Position numbers and translations under genes: made by a program. DNA of 64,000 nt from Lolium rigidum (Eukaryota; Streptophyta; Magnoliopsida; Poales; Poaceae), in assembly GCF_022539505.1 (NCBI RefSeq), contig NW_025899905.1, positions 124,001 to 188,000 of the forward strand, given 5' to 3'. Positions 1-11,337 of the stretch are shown in pieces; position 1 is the stretch's first letter; each line of letters starts with the position of its first letter. Under the pieces are notes generated by a model. It was given only the letters and a program-made list of their open reading frames with translations, did no database searches and was not told the DNA's origin.

Positions 1-485
1 TGCGACAGCTTGGCTCTCTCTCTAGCTGCAACTCTATCGTTGCTCGTCTCCTGGAGGAGAAGATCTTGAACATGAGAGTCCCGCAAGGCCGAAATTAGCG
101 GGGTCGCGCCGGAATCTTCTTCTTCTTCATCATGATGATGTTCTCCGCCGGCATCTTCTTCTTCATGATGATCTTCTCCGTCGACTTCTTCTTCATGATG
201 ATAGTCCCCGTCGGCATGATGATAGTCTTCTTCATGATGATAGTCATCTCGCTCGACATGGTCTTCATGCGCACCATTTGATGGGGCCGGCCGCGCCTGG
301 TTGTCTTGCATGAAACCGCGCCTCGACAGGTGCTCCTCCGCTTGTCCGGAATCAGGGTTGATCCAGCGCTCGAGTTTGCATGATCGACACGGACATCTTA
401 TCTGGCGCCTATTGTTCCGAATCATGTCCTCCTTCGCGTCTATCTTGTATCTAGAGATTCGAGCGGAACTCATCGAGAGGACCAT
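1..485 (-). CDS. TNP2-type CACTA transposase, N-terminal part (partial, runs off the left edge)
   Basis: Reading the minus strand from an ATG at 485-483, the frame stays open to the window edge (about 161 codons). It shows a transposase-associated zinc-binding module with the motif RCPCRSCKLERW followed by EEHLSRRGFM. Next come repeated His/Glu/Asp clusters (HHEEE, HHADGDYHH) and then the segment LISALRDSHVQDLLLQE, typical of the region just before the TNP2 domain in grass CACTA transposases. A TTTGCAG acceptor-like site precedes the ATG by a few bases, so an upstream exon is possible. The acidic His-rich stretch is encoded by an imperfect repeat of about 36 bp (about 115-260). The catalytic domain lies outside the window, so activity cannot be judged. 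Assignment is from remembered family features, not a search. Confidence 0.75.
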   Translation of the reverse strand, partial: MVLSMSSARISRYKIDAKEDMIRNNRRQIRCPCRSCKLERWINPDSGQAEEHLSRRGFMQDNQARPAPSNGAHEDHVERDDYHHEEDYHHADGDYHHEEEVDGEDHHEEEDAGGEHHHDEEEEDSGATPLISALRDSHVQDLLLQETSNDRVAARERAKLS

Positions 486-1058
486 GCTTGCCTGCAAATG
501 GTATACATAGAACAGGAAATTAGAACCGCACCAAATGCACACACATGCATGGGCCGTACCTCTCCTCAAGGTATTACATGGAGTGGAAAAATTCGGCATG
601 ACCTCTCCTCAAAGTAGGACATATGGGTAGTGCAAAACTTGCCGAAACGGAAATGAATCAACATTTCGGCAAACATCCATGCACCACACCGGCACACACA
701 CAAGCGCTTCACCTGCAACAAGCATCCATACACACGACGGCCACACAAGATCTACAAGCATATGCATGTCTCCTCCAAGCATATGTATGTCTCCTCCAAC
801 TACTCACCTTCTAGATTCGATACCGAGACGAGACCGCGATCGATGACTTCGAGAGGAGGAGAGAGTATGGAGAGCCTTCTCCTCAACTCCAATTAAGTAT
901 CAACCAAAGTAAGTGCAATAAATACCCAAGCAAGTGAAAAGTGGAGTCAAAATGGTATGAGAGAGAAGGGGGGGACGAGCTAGATGGAGGAAGAAGAATG
1001 GCTTGTGTAGTGTGGTAGGTGGGAGGTTGGCTCACTTTTGTAGATCTGGTTCGCTAAT

Positions 1059-1424
1059 TCTGTGGCGCACCAACCACAGTGCGCCACAGAATAGCTTATT
1101 TCTGTGGCGCACCGAGCGCAGTGCGCCACAGAATAACTTATTTCTGTGGCGCACACAAAACAGTGCGCCACAGAATACCTTATTTTTGTGGCGCACTGTT
1201 GCCGTGCGCCACAGAAGAAGTAATTTCTGTGGCGCACCGAGGTTTGTGCGCCATAGAAATTGTAAAACCAATGATTGGGGGTGACAGGGTGTGGGGCCCA
1301 CCAAATTTTTGTGGCGCACGGTTTAGTAGTGCGCCACAAAATTAAGCTATTTCTGTGGCGCACCGAGCTTTGTGCGCCACAAAATAAGTTTCGGTGGCGC
1401 ACTCAAAACGGTGCGCCACAGAAC
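1059..1424. repeat. CACTA subterminal repeats built on TGTGGCGCAC / GTGCGCCACA
   Basis: At least seven head-to-head pairs of TGTGGCGCAC and GTGCGCCACAGAA occur here, each pair separated by about 10-15 bases. Such arrays next to CACTA termini are the binding sites of the element's second protein in studied En/Spm elements. Open frames across this stretch in several registers are repeat artefacts. Confidence 0.85.
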
Positions 1425-1479
1425 TAAGCTTCGCCTATAAGGGTTTTCCTACTAGTGAACGTGCAAAGAGCTAAACCTA

Positions 1480-1616
1480 GTGCTCTGATACCATGTTGGA
1501 ATAGCAACTAGTATTCATAGAGGGCCATAGGCCAGTACATGTACATGTGTGATAATGTGCAGGTAAGCCCCTCATACACTGGGGAATAACGGAAAAGGGA
1601 CTATACAACTCTAACA
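1480..1616 (-). mobile_element. Short copia-type LTR with primer-binding site
   Basis: 1494-1616 starts TGTTGGAATAGC and ends CTCTAACA, giving TG...CA ends and a length of 123 bp. On the minus strand it is followed by TGGTATCAGAGCAC (1480-1493), the initiator-Met-tRNA primer-binding site of copia elements. This is therefore a 5' LTR of a minus-strand element with very short LTRs. Its body is missing because the CACTA terminus at 1457 follows within 25 bases. Confidence 0.65.
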
Positions 1617-1670
1617 GCAAGCTCATTTGCGGCTTTAGGCATAATTCCAGAATCATCCGCACCTTTGATT

Positions 1671-2069
1671 TCAAAAGCTTAGAATTCTGAAATTTTCTTT
1701 TGGGACACCATGAAGTGGCGGGTTTTGTGGAAAGTGAAGGAGGTGATTGTGTTCAAGATCAACATGTGTTACTTCAAAAACTCCAGAACTCCGATCAAAT
1801 GTAATAGTCATCTTAGCACCACACTTAGTTCTTGTTTCAGCTCTAAAACACTTTTGAACGGATTCCCGTTCTCCTTTTTTCCGAAGACCTTTCTTGGCAC
1901 AAACGTATCCACATGAATGTAATGTACCATCAGACTTGTTCATATTGGTGTATCTCTTCCTCACTTCAAAGCTTGCACGGCCGCCATATGCAACCCAAAA
2001 AAGCCAAGCCTCTCCTTTACTTTTGAATGTCATACCAACTTGAGGCGAGCCCTTGTCAGATGCCATCAT
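1671..2069 (-). pseudogene. FAR1 DNA-binding domain fragment (FHY3/FAR1 or Mutator-like transposase family)
   Basis: The minus-strand frame of about 132 codons holds one FAR1-type domain: a GMTFKSKGEAWLFWVAYGG start, then VRKRYTNMNK, a Cys-Gly-Tyr-Val-Cys motif with KKG, the Cys pair around RTKCGAKMTI, and the closing EHNHLLHFP. This is the WRKY-GCM1-like zinc-binding fold shared by FAR1-related proteins and the Mutator-like transposases they derive from. No MULE transposase core or SWIM finger follows, and the frame ends shortly after the domain. It may be the 5' exon of a degraded FRS gene or of a transposon. No functional gene can be claimed. Confidence 0.6.
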
Positions 2070-2106
2070 GCATCACCCGATTTATCTGCCATTGCAAACA
2101 CACACA

Positions 2107-2248
2107 ATCAATTAGTGGTAAGACCAAGTCTGACACTCCAATAGGTTGACATCATTATACACTATGTTCAGATACAAAGCATCATAACGGTGAGGTTCAA
2201 TTAGTGGCAACGCCAAGTCTGACACTCCAACCAATTGACATCATTATT
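2107..2248. repeat. Two imperfect direct repeats of about 50 bp, 92 bp apart
   Basis: The block beginning CAATTAGTGGTAAGACC at about 2107 recurs at about 2199 as CAATTAGTGGCAACGCC. Both copies run on through AAGTCTGACACTCCAA to TTGACATCATTAT. They look like a local tandem duplication. No gene is evident in 2249-2730. Confidence 0.7.
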
Positions 2249-2730
2249 CAGTCGGTTCATATGCAAATCAGCAGAAAGTAACGAGTATTTCTGGTGCAAA
2301 TACATGGGAAAATTTTCAAGTCAAATATTGTGTGGTGTGAGAGATACAAAAATGTGAAGTTGTTTGAGAGGGGAAAAGAGATAGCACGAATCTTGATGCA
2401 ACATTGACAATCCAAATATGGGTGCGCACCAATCACGTGAAAGTCCTCTCTCATGAATATGACTAGGTATATTGAAGGGTACATGTGGTGTATATGGAGT
2501 ATGGAATTCAGCCTGAAGCTAAACTGTGGCAAACGGCAGCAGAGTCTAGTGGCTTATATTCGCTATCTGGTCAAATCGTTTATATTCCCATATCCCCGAT
2601 ATTTCTTGTCCATGGTGATATTGTTGTGAAGATCAGGTGCAACTCAGGAAGTGATCGCCTGCTATCCTTCATGTGACCTCCGATTTTCGTGTTTCAGTCT
2701 GATCTAAATGGCACTTGTAGTTTATCGCAG

Positions 2731-3630
2731 TTTTTTTTTGAAACGGAGGCAAAAGCTTTGCCTCACTCATTCTATTAATTAATTAGGATTTTTTTGGATA
2801 AGATAGTCCTTACAAATGTTAATTCAAAAGATTACTCTCCCGGCATAATTTCCCCTTAGCGCTTCGCACCGCGGCAACGCACAAACATGCTTCTCTCTTT
2901 ATTTTGTCAAGGACAACTAAGGGTGGTGCATGTTTGTTGTGGAAAACCCTAACATTCCGCTCATTCCAAATTCCCCATGTGACAAGAAAGAAAAGGGAAG
3001 AGGCGGCTTTGCGGTTTGTAGTGCCGTGACTTGCATTGAGATCACACCACATCTTGGTTGAGAGGTCTGTCCATTGGCTTGGAAGGATTCCGGGAATGCC
3101 CAACCAATTCCTAATGTAGTTCCAAAGGCGTACGGTGTAGCGGCAATGCACGAAGAGATGGCACACCGATTCCGTGACTTGCTTGCAAAGAGGGCAGCCA
3201 CCACAATTTGGCCAACCACGCTTTTGTAGATGATCCGCGGTCCAAATTCTATTTTGTGTGAGAAGCCATGCAAAGAACTTTGCCTTAGGAGGAGCCCAAC
3301 CTTCCACACCGTATTATATAAAAAGGACGTAGTGGAGCCAAGAAATTGCAACTCATAGGACGACTTGGCCAAATATTTCCCAATCGCAGAGATATCATCT
3401 TCCACTTCCTCATTTAGGTGCACCGCTTGTAACTTAGCCCATAGCTCCAAGAATTGGGAGAGGTGTTCCAAGGTGAAGCTTTCATCCAAATTGATTTTCT
3501 GCACCCAAGCATTATCCTCCAAGGCCTTATTGACCTTCCAAGATTTTCTTTTTAAAGTTGCGAAGATGAGCAGGGTGATATCTTTGGGCTTCCTTCCCTC
3601 AAGCCAAGGAGCATGCAAAAAGGTGTCTTA
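2731..3630 (-). mobile_element. 5'-truncated LINE (non-LTR retrotransposon), 3' end
   Basis: The plus strand has a T run at 2731-2740, which is a minus-strand poly(A) tail. Next to it is the short palindromic tail GGCAAAGCTTTTGCC common at grass LINE 3' ends. Upstream in element direction is the C-terminal coding part described in the next entry. The reverse transcriptase and endonuclease are absent, as expected after incomplete reverse transcription. Confidence 0.75.
2819..3618 (-). pseudogene. LINE ORF2 C-terminus: reverse-transcriptase zinc-binding region
   Basis: Two overlapping minus-strand frames meet near 3307, so a frameshift is present. The upstream frame (3618-3313) reads KPKDITLLIFATLKRKSW and NLDESFTLEHLSQFLELWAKL, the linker seen after the RT of plant LINEs. 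The downstream frame (3307-2819) reads APPKAKFFAWLLTQNRIWTA, GGCPLCKQVTESVCHLFVHC and WGIWNERNVRVF, the zf-RVT signature with its Cys/His pattern. The fragment cannot make an active protein. Confidence 0.8.
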
Positions 3631-4899
3631 AGACTGTTCCCAATAGTGATGGTGGTGGCGGAGCATTGACCTTGTTGTCCGGCGACATCAGCGTGCTCTG
3701 GGCTTACCTTGCATTCATTGAATCATTGCTAAACTGTCATATAAACTCGTATTGTAAGTAGTCTTTCTGGATATCTGAATCCCCACTAAACCCTCTGTTA
3801 AGATTCGTTTTTCACGCGATAGAAATTATTTAATAAAGCAGAACCAAGGTGAACCGCTGAATAAATAGAAAGAACGAGAACATGCCCGTGGTGATACAGG
3901 TGCTATATGTGGCTGGTGTATGCCATTATGGACGTGTCGATCGACATGACCATCAGGAACCTGTCGTTCCCTGCATTCACCGGCCGGCGCACACATGCCG
4001 ACTTCTCCATGCCTCGACATTGGCACACCTGCACATATCACACATTTAATCAAACCAAGCATAAACATTTATCGAACCAAACTGTCAAATGGACCTGATT
4101 GTTCACGCACCAAAAATTACAGCTTAAACATAAACAATAAAGCTGGTACCTCAATCTCTGGTCAATGCCAGCAGCTAAAACAGCAAACTCAATGTCCATC
4201 TGCAATTTTGTTTAGCAAACCATGCCATGCATACATATTTAAAGTGGCATAACTGAAAAATTCTACAACGGAAACATTAAAAAAAATAGGCAGGGGCATT
4301 GTCATCAGCTTGATGCTCCACACCGTCAACACATCAGGAGATTATCAAGTAGCGAGAGGAATCAAAAGACACAACTGTAGGTATTCGTCTCCAGCCATCA
4401 TCAGCTGAATTGGTAGTATCATCTCGGAAACAGGGTCTGGTCAATTCCTTACTCTAGACGTAAAATATAAGATTTCAGGGATCTTGTCTTAGATTTCGAT
4501 AAAGGACAGAAAAATTTAGTCGTAATTTCTGCAGTCAGTCGACAAAAGGAGACACTGGCATTGACTTTGGCATCCAAAGTCCAAGCTGAAGTTTCAAATC
4601 AAATACAAAGCACGTAGCCGGCGGCGAGCGCTGCGCCGGCAGCCAGCGACTCTGCCGACGATGATCGTGAGTGCGAGTCTAAAGATGGGCGTCGGCTTCA
4701 GCTTGGCGGCGCTGGACGCGACGGTGATATAGGCTTGAGCGCACCAGGGAAAGACCTTGTACAGTTGTACTGCTTGGCCAGGGAGGCGTGGTAGATCCGC
4801 TATTCCTGCGGGTGATTGGCATGGGACGAGAAGGTCGAACATCGGCAAAAGAACCGGACCGGCACACGTAAGCCAGCTGACAAACCGGTGCAAAGTGGA
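3631..4899. other. Intergenic stretch without a recognisable gene
   Basis: Short open frames occur on both strands (for example near 3907-4098 and 4594-5014), but none has a domain, a convincing start or splice context. The DNA is unique-looking and moderately AT-rich. It may include distal promoter of the DUF6598 gene that starts at 5089. Confidence 0.5.
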
Positions 4900-5088
4900 A
4901 TTGTAATCTGACAACCCGGCTGTTTCGTGAGAAATTGTAATCTGACAACCCGGCTGTTTCGTGTGACTCTAATCTCATATAGGGCGGCGGCGGCGACGGC
5001 GACGGCGACGACATAGACGGCGGGTATACTTGTAGACGGCACGCCTGAATCCCCCGAAAAAACCAGAGAGCATCTTTGAAGCCAGGGG
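4900..5088 (+). promoter_or_regulatory. Proximal promoter and 5' UTR of DUF6598 gene A, with a duplicated 30-bp block
   Basis: A 30-bp block starting ATTGTAATCTGACAAC and ending CGGCTGTTTCGTG occurs at 4900-4929 and again at 4934-4963. The core CAACCCGGCTGTTTCGT also lies upstream of gene B (about 9520-9536). After it both genes show AATCTCATATA, a GCGGCGGCG-rich leader and a shared segment near the ATG. The CTCATATAGG at about 4974 is a weak TATA candidate. The two promoters are homologous, so the duplication included regulatory DNA. Confidence 0.55.
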
Positions 5089-8000
5089 ATGGAGACCGTC
5101 TCCGAGGAGCAGTCTGAGGTCTCGATCGTGGTAAAGGAGATCATGTCCCTGCGGAGGGAACGCAGGGAATTGCTCGCCTCCCTCACCCCGGGGCTCTCCA
5201 TATGGAAGAAGCGGCGAGGGCCAGGATCAGAGAACACGACCCTACTCAGCAGGTTCGCCGGAAAGGATTACACGGCGGCGGCGCCCTCCCACGTCCAGGA
5301 GGAGATGGACACTGAACCGGCCTCGACACAGGAGCAGCTCGGGAGGTACTTCGATTCCGTCTTGCAGGACACGGAGGACCTGAGCCACCGCATGCTGTCT
5401 GCGGCGTATCTTGTGGTCAGACCCGAAGGCGCCGCTGCCGCCCTCTCCTCCTACATGGCCGACGAGCTGGCTAGCTCGACGTCCGGATTAGTGGACACCT
5501 GCAAGTGCAAGGACCTGTATAAAGATACCCAGGATAATGAGCAGGAGGAGGTGCAGGAGAAGAACGCGTTCTTGGATTTCTACCACGAGTTCCTGCGACG
5601 ACCCATGGATTACCAGAACGAGCTGGCCTTAGTGGTGACCAAGGAGGAGTTGGAGGACCATGAGAAGGAGGTGCAGAAGGAGAGGAAACGGGTTAGGAAG
5701 GTTAACAAGGAAAACATGGCCAAGTTTAAGCAATGGGAGCAGAAGCAGAAGGACATGGTGAAGCACGACAAGAAGAGGCTCAAGGCCTTCGAGAAGTTGG
5801 AGAAGCAGAGGCAGAAGGCGAGGGAGAAGTTACTCAAGGAGTATCCGTTCCTGGACGAGGACGAGGACGAGGATGAGGACGAGGACCAAGACCTGGACCT
5901 GGACCTGGACCTGGACCAGGACCAGGAGAAAGAGAAGGACAACCTTGACCCAGACTCAATGGGGTATCTCAAAAAGGGGATGGAGATCGACCAGAAATTC
6001 TTCGCAGACGGTCGGGACAGCTGGAATGTCACATGGGGCTGCAAGAGTACACGGTGCGGCGACTTCCGAGACATAAGTAAGCGAAACATGCATCTTTAAT
6101 CTCTCTGCTTGTCTAGAAATTCTCCGTCTTTACCTAAAATAAAAAAGAAGTTCCCTGTCTTGTCTTCAGTCAATTGCATATGAGTTTCCGTCTTGAGGGA
6201 CATAAGTAAGCGAAACACGATATCTCGCTTTTCTGTCTTCGGTCAACTGCGTATGACTTTCAGTTTTTTAGAACTTACTTACGCTTCAGATCACAAGGAG
6301 TTTCAGTCTACTGTCATTGTATTTTTTTGGTTCAGTAATTCCACTTTCAGTTCATATGTTCACTGCAAGATCTTACAGTGTTGTCTGAACTGTGTCTTAC
6401 AGTTCAAATCTGGACAAATTACACTGTGCAGGCAGTTGTAAGTTTGGTCAAATTCTAAGCGCAAAGAGATCCTCTTATGTCTGAACTTTTCTATTAGTTT
6501 AGAGAAACATCTGTTACAGGCTTATAGCATTTAGGACTTGTTTTGTAGCTTGGTATTCATTAGTATTTGACTGTTTTTACATTGATTACTGAGGTTCTTA
6601 AGTTATTTTTGCTGTCTAGTTGTACATGATTAAATGTTTTTTTACACAAGTAACATGTTGTCAGGTCTTGTATCTTTTTGCTTCGTGGTTCAAGGTAGAG
6701 TTTATTTCCAGTATATCTGTTCACAAGCATGTCTTGCCGTTTAGCTTTTTTCTTAAAAGTGATCATTTCTATAATCTATTACTGTTGTTCACTTCTGCTT
6801 CCTAGTGTAGTGTAATCCCTGCTGCTTTTACTTTTCTATCTGTATTAGTTTCATGGTCATTTGTGATCGTTGCTTCTATTTGTAAGCACTTCTATAATTC
6901 ACTGTTATATTTAGACACTTCTAACAGTTCCAATGTTTGTGATTTACAGTGTGGAGTATTCATATTTTTGCTTGAAATATTAGTTCAGTACGTCTCCCTG
7001 CTAGCTGAGCAAGTAGTCATGCGGAATGTACCTGTGGGACTCCATTAAGCTTGTAGAAAACGGGTTCAAAATGTGTTAGAACCAAACTCAGTAGAATATT
7101 TTGCAGAGCTGTTAGTAGTGGCATATAAGCAAAAACAATGGCGCATACATACATGTTACTTGTTGTAAAATTCGAATGATGATCAACTGGGTTTTTCAGT
7201 CCCTTTGTTTGCTTGTGGACCAATTGTATAGCTTATCACTAGCTTCATTTCTTCTTGTATAAGTAAAGGGAATATATTTTGCATAATTTGCTCGTTCATA
7301 TAAGATTTACTTTTTCTTGCAGGCACATTGAGCCCTATGCACTTTACTCACTATACAATGGATACCATCACATCCTCTTGTGGTGTTACCGGGAGCACTT
7401 TGCAGATATACTCCATTGAAATTCTCGAACTAAAAAAAGGACTGAAATGGCCACTCAAACTATATGGGGTGGTCACTGCTCGAGACACCGTGGATCGCAA
7501 CCGTAACATTCTCTTTTCTCGGTCAGGGAGTCACTACCAAGAACTCGGTGAAAACGTATGTATTGTATTCAGTTTTCTCTTGGTTTCCATTAATTGTTTC
7601 TTCTTCGTACTTTTATATTCTATTGGAATTAAGTAAGCACTTTTTTCCAATCCATTGCAATGAAGTACTGATGATATGATGCTTGCAGGGTTCTTTATGT
7701 TTGACTGGTCCATCTCGTGCAATCGTAGCTCTGGACTATGTTGACTTTGAAGTTGAACTCAGAATAAAAGAGGGAGAGGGGTATCATGATATAGAATTGA
7801 TCAGTCTTAGCAAGCGGTATGATGGTACATGTACCCCTCTCATGTTTGAGAACAGCTTGTGTAAAGCGGTGTTAAAACTTGAGCAGATTTCTAGAGCGGT
7901 CCAGGCCACTATCGTTGGTGTTTGCGTTGTCGAAGGGAAATGGCCTTTTGAATATGGATGCCGAGTTGCTTGCTCCTTAGCTGCTGCTGCAGATGAAGTT

Positions 8001-8309
8001 GTGTTGTTTGATTGTCGCGGTGACACTACCAGTAACGAAGTGCACGTAGGATCAGATGGCTACCTTCATCTTTCAAGGAATGTTGTCTCGGTGCAATCAC
8101 AAGGAACATTAAAAGTTGTCATAGGATCCTACTTGAAATCTGGTCGTGCTGCTCAAAGTTGGAATTTTGACTTCACTGCTCAGCACTGCCAAACAAGTGA
8201 GCGTGAATGTCTAGTTGGCACCACTAAGGTGAAGGTCGTTATTGCTTGGTCCTTACTTGTGAAGGAGAAGCGGGACCTCTTGGTGGAATGCCCAGCGGTA
8301 GAGCCTTGA
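5089..8309 (+). CDS. DUF6598-domain protein, gene A (3 exons: 5089-6076, 7323-7555, 7689-8309; 613 aa)
   Basis: Exons were set from frame continuity, GT/AG sites and alignment with gene B. Donor GTAAGC is at 6077 and acceptor TTCTTGCAG ends at 7322 (phase 1). Donor GTATGT is at 7556 and acceptor GCTTGCAG ends at 7688 (phase 0). The start METVSEEQ is the first ATG after the homologous leader. Residues 1-150 are unassigned; 152-254 are a charged, probably coiled-coil stretch rich in Lys/Glu; 255-285 are an Asp-Glu and Asp-Leu repeat tract. Residues about 345-605 are the DUF6598 domain, including LQIYSIEILELKKGLKWPL, YGVVTARDTVDRNRNILF, LTGPSRAIVALDYVDFEVEL and VIAWSLLVKEKRDL. The domain's biochemical role is unknown to me. 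No signal peptide or membrane segment is seen, so a soluble intracellular protein is likely. It is a tandem paralogue of the next gene. Confidence 0.85.
5851..5932 (+). repeat. In-frame hexanucleotide repeats encoding an acidic tract
   Basis: GACGAG-type units switch to CTGGAC units and then to a short CAGGAC/GAGAAA stretch inside exon 1 of gene A. They encode alternating Asp-Glu and then Asp-Leu residues. The tract lies between the coiled-coil region and the DUF6598 domain, and gene B has nothing like it. Perfect hexamers should make the length unstable between alleles. Confidence 0.9.
6071..6262 (+). repeat. Local duplication of the intron 1 donor region of gene A
   Basis: ACATAAGTAAGCGAAAC at 6071-6087 spans the exon 1 donor. 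The same 17 bases recur at 6200-6216, 129 bp downstream inside the intron. Neighbouring bases are also duplicated: CTTCAGTCAATTGCATATGA near 6164 resembles CTTCGGTCAACTGCGTATGA near 6237. If the second site were used, the exon would run into an in-frame stop at 6097-6099, so only the first donor yields a full-length protein. Confidence 0.75.
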
Positions 8310-8891
8310 AGATTTGTGTATCACTTATGTAACATAGAGATGTTCGACTGTCTGTGCTATCAAACTATTTGTGCACCGGCCATTTAGCATTTAACGACTC
8401 TTGGTGGTTTTTCTTAAATGCGTACCAATTATTCCAATCTTTATCGAAAAACCAACTATCCTAATAGGTGGTTTGTAAAAATATTATTTGTGTAGTGACT
8501 ATTTGGCCGATTTTAATTTGATAGTAAATTTTTTTTAGAAAAGATGTTTTTTTAGTATTTTATAGAAAACCTGTTAGTTATTTTCATAATAAAGCGTGCT
8601 AAGCCACCAGTGGAGCCCTACTCCATAAGCTAAATAATGTCTAGCTATCTCCCTTGATGACAACCATATTCAGCTCGGGATCTGATATCTGAAACAATTG
8701 ATCCATATTCTCCCACACGCCCTTCTCTAATTTCTGAAACCGCCAGCGAACAATCACAGCAGTGGCGGAGCCAACAGGGTGGAAGGGTGGGGCCAGCCCC
8801 ACCCTAAGATTTGGCCCAGCCCATATATCTTATATAGGAAAAAATTAAAGAAATACAATATCCCATCTAAGTAAGGTCTGCCCCACCCTAA
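8310..8891. other. 3' flank of gene A, no further gene
   Basis: The first part is AT-rich and probably contains the 3' UTR. Around 8763-8880 the words GCCCCACCCTAAGA and GCCCCACCCTAAGAG recur on either side of an AT-rich core, which suggests an old repeat into which the MITE at 8892 was inserted. No coding frame of note. Confidence 0.5.
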
Positions 8892-9262
8892 GAGCATCTC
8901 CACTCGTCTCCCCACAGAGCCCCCCACGGCCACTTTTTTTCATCCGGACGGCGAAAAACGGCCCAGTCAGGCCCCCGGTTCCTCGTTTTGGTCCGGATTT
9001 GAGCCTATTTTCGTCCGGACTCCTCATGCCATCCTCGGTTTCCGGGGTCTCCGGGACTCCGGATGAAGCTAAACCAACCGCCCACGCCCACGTGTCTCCT
9101 CTTTCGTCCGGATTCCCCGAGCCATCCTCTTTTTCCCCGAGAAACGCCGCTTGGGGAGCACACGACTGGGAAACTACTCCTCCCCACGCCAAATCTTCCT
9201 CCAATCCGGACGAAAATTTCGCCGGATTTAGACGTGAGGAGCGCCAATGAGTGGGGATGCTC
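8892..9262. mobile_element. PIF/Harbinger-type (Tourist-like) MITE, 371 bp
   Basis: The left end GAGCATCTCCACTC (8892) and the inverted right end (GAGCATCCCCACTC on the minus strand, ending at 9262) match at 13 of 14 positions. Both sides are flanked by TAA (8889-8891 and 9263-9265), the TNA-type target duplication of PIF/Harbinger elements. The interior is GC-rich and non-coding. It sits between the two DUF6598 paralogues, so it entered after the duplication or was lost from one copy. Confidence 0.75.
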
Positions 9263-9646
9263 TAAGAAAGTGGGCTGGATTCGCCACCACAGATGCAACA
9301 TAAATTAACCTTCACCAGTGCGAGATCCTCGGCTAGAGCAAGGGCGTCGCGGCAAGCGAGAGTCTCCAAAGTTGCCGGTTCAGTGACACCAGCGGAAAAC
9401 AAAGCTGATACCATTGTTATCCCCGCATATGGCAGGTGCTACTCCTTTTACTCCAGCGTTTCTTGGGCCAGCCTACTGGGCTCGTGGCGCATTGAGCGTG
9501 AGGAGTTAGTATAAGTATCCAACCCGGCTGTTTCGTTGAAACCGTAACAATCTCATATACGGCAGCAGCGGCGGCGACTATACTCGTAGACGGCGAGCCT
9601 GAATCCCCTCGAAAAAGACCAGAGAACAGCTTTGAAGTTGAAGGAG
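9263..9646 (+). promoter_or_regulatory. Promoter and leader of DUF6598 gene B
   Basis: The segment CCAACCCGGCTGTTTCGTTG near 9520, the AATCTCATATACGG stretch, and a leader with GTAGACGGCGAGCCTGAATC followed by CAGAGAACAGCTTTGAAG all have counterparts upstream of gene A. The ATG chosen at 9647 aligns with the start of gene A. Confidence 0.5.
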
Positions 9647-11247
9647 ATGGAGAATGACTCCGAGGAGACGAGGGCGTGGATCAGGAGTCACTCGTCGCGC
9701 CATGAGCAAATGCTAGCCGAGTTCGTCGACCAAATCCCGACGAGAGAGACCACTTCTCCGCCGGCCACCACGTCCGCGAGGTCGCAAGATCGCGGAGGCT
9801 TGCTGCTCGACGCTCTCCGTCGCCACCGTGAGATCCTCAGGAGGGAAAACGACTTCTTGCGGGGGGAGATCAAGTCACGGGGCTTCGCGACCCTCGCCGG
9901 GAAGAAGGCCTACATGGAGACCCACTCCAACGGGACAGCAACAATCCCGCCGTCGCTCCTCCCCGACGAGTTGGCCTCGAAAGAAATCAAAGCGGTGGAC
10001 GTGAGTTTTCCCTACCTCGTTAACACCCATCAGGACTCCTTGGAGCTTCTCCTGCACGAGTCGAACCATCTGCGATACCGGATCCAGTCCCTGGCGTCTA
10101 TGCTGAGGGATTTCGGCATCCCCATCTCCTCCGAGAAGGCCAAGATGCAGCTGTTTCTCATGTCGCGCGCAGCCGCGATGATCTCCAAAACCATGCGGAA
10201 CTATTCCACGGAGGATCCGACTTCTTCGCGGCGACTTCATCGTGCCCAGTGGGAATCTATCTGGGGCAGTCTAAGGGATAGACATGGTGTATCCGATGAT
10301 ATAACCACGTTGAGCCCGATGCTCTTCACGCCCTGCACGCCCGGCATTTCTCCCTACTCTGCCACCATCTGCCCCGCCTTGCAGATCTACTCCTTGAAAA
10401 TCAGCAACCTCAACGTCAACCTCAACTGGCCGCTCCAAGTGTATGGCGCCGTCGCTGCCCGAGACACCGTGGACCACAACCGCAACATCCTATTCTACCG
10501 GTCCAGGGATGACTACCAATTAGTCACTGAACATGTATGCATAAATACGTACCCCTTAGTTTTACCCTCACGCATTTCAATTGATTTATGTATAAACTAA
10601 CAATGATGATGTTGCGCTTATTTCAGGATCCTTTTTTGCGCTTGACTGGCCCGTCACGTTCAATTGTGGCCGCCAACCATGTTACGTTTGAAGTTGAGCT
10701 AAACATAAAGTATCCTGGAGCGGAGGAGCGCCAGGATAGAGCGTCGTTCTATGACACCTACACTTGGCGCAGCGCGTTGGATACCACCCCTATGTTCAGA
10801 GGCTATCCTTGTGCAGCAGAGTTAAGCCTCGAGGTGCTTCCTAGAGCATTCCAGGCCACTATCGTGGGCGTCCGCCTTGTCGCAGGCTCGTGGCCTTCTA
10901 GATATGGATGCCGGATTTCCTGCTCCTTGTCCGACGCATATGACCCCGCTCGTAGCCATGTGGAGTTGCTTAATTGTTCCTCTCTTGATGATGTGAAAAG
11001 AAGCCCCGTTGGATCAGATGGCTACTTTGCTCTCGCAAGGAATGTTGTTTCTGCCCAACTGCAATCAACACTGAAGGTCATCATACAAGCCAAATCGAGA
11101 CTTGGTGGTCCGTGGAGCCATGTCGAGTTCCCTGTCCAAGAGTACTGCCAAACAAGCAAGGCATCATGTTTTCTAGTCAAGTGTGAGGTGGAAGTCGTTG
11201 TTGCTTGGTCCCTCCTTGTCAAGGAGAAGTTGGATCTCCAGTTTTGA
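9647..11247 (+). CDS. DUF6598-domain protein, gene B (2 exons: 9647-10534, 10627-11247; 502 aa)
   Basis: Exon 1 ends at donor GTATGC (10535). Exon 2 starts after TTATTTCAG (10626), phase 0, exactly as at intron 2 of gene A. The last exon is 621 nt in both genes. The start MENDSEETRAW aligns with that of gene A; an in-frame TTG lies further upstream but is not a start. Residues 60-90 are charged and helical (DALRRHREILRRENDFLRGE). The DUF6598 domain covers about 240-497 with LQIYSLKISNLNVNLNWPL, YGAVAARDTVDHNRNILF, LTGPSRSIVAANHVTFEVEL, YGCRISCSL and VVAWSLLVKEKLDL. The N-terminal half differs strongly from gene A, lacks the acidic repeat, and has no intron at the position of gene A intron 1. 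No targeting signal is visible. Function unknown; the intact frame argues for a working gene. Confidence 0.85.
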
Positions 11248-11337
11248 CATATGAGATCTACTATGTAAGACGTATGTCAGCTCTAGTTTACGAGCTTATG
11301 TCAACCAGTTATTCGTGTCTTTCATTAACTTAATTAT

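Larger units (their letters stand above)
1..1457 (-). mobile_element. CACTA (En/Spm) DNA transposon, right terminus; rest lies left of the window
   Basis: The plus strand ends at 1441-1457 with the reverse complement of CACTAGTAGGAAAACCC, a CACTA terminal inverted repeat. Inside it lie subterminal repeats (1059-1424) and then a transposase reading leftwards (1-485). No second CACTA terminus was found between 1 and 1440, so the element begins outside the window. The base triplet AAC at 1458-1460 would be the target duplication, but its partner cannot be seen. The stretch 486-1058 should hold the promoter and 5' exon or intron of the transposase; I see no other gene there. Confidence 0.85.
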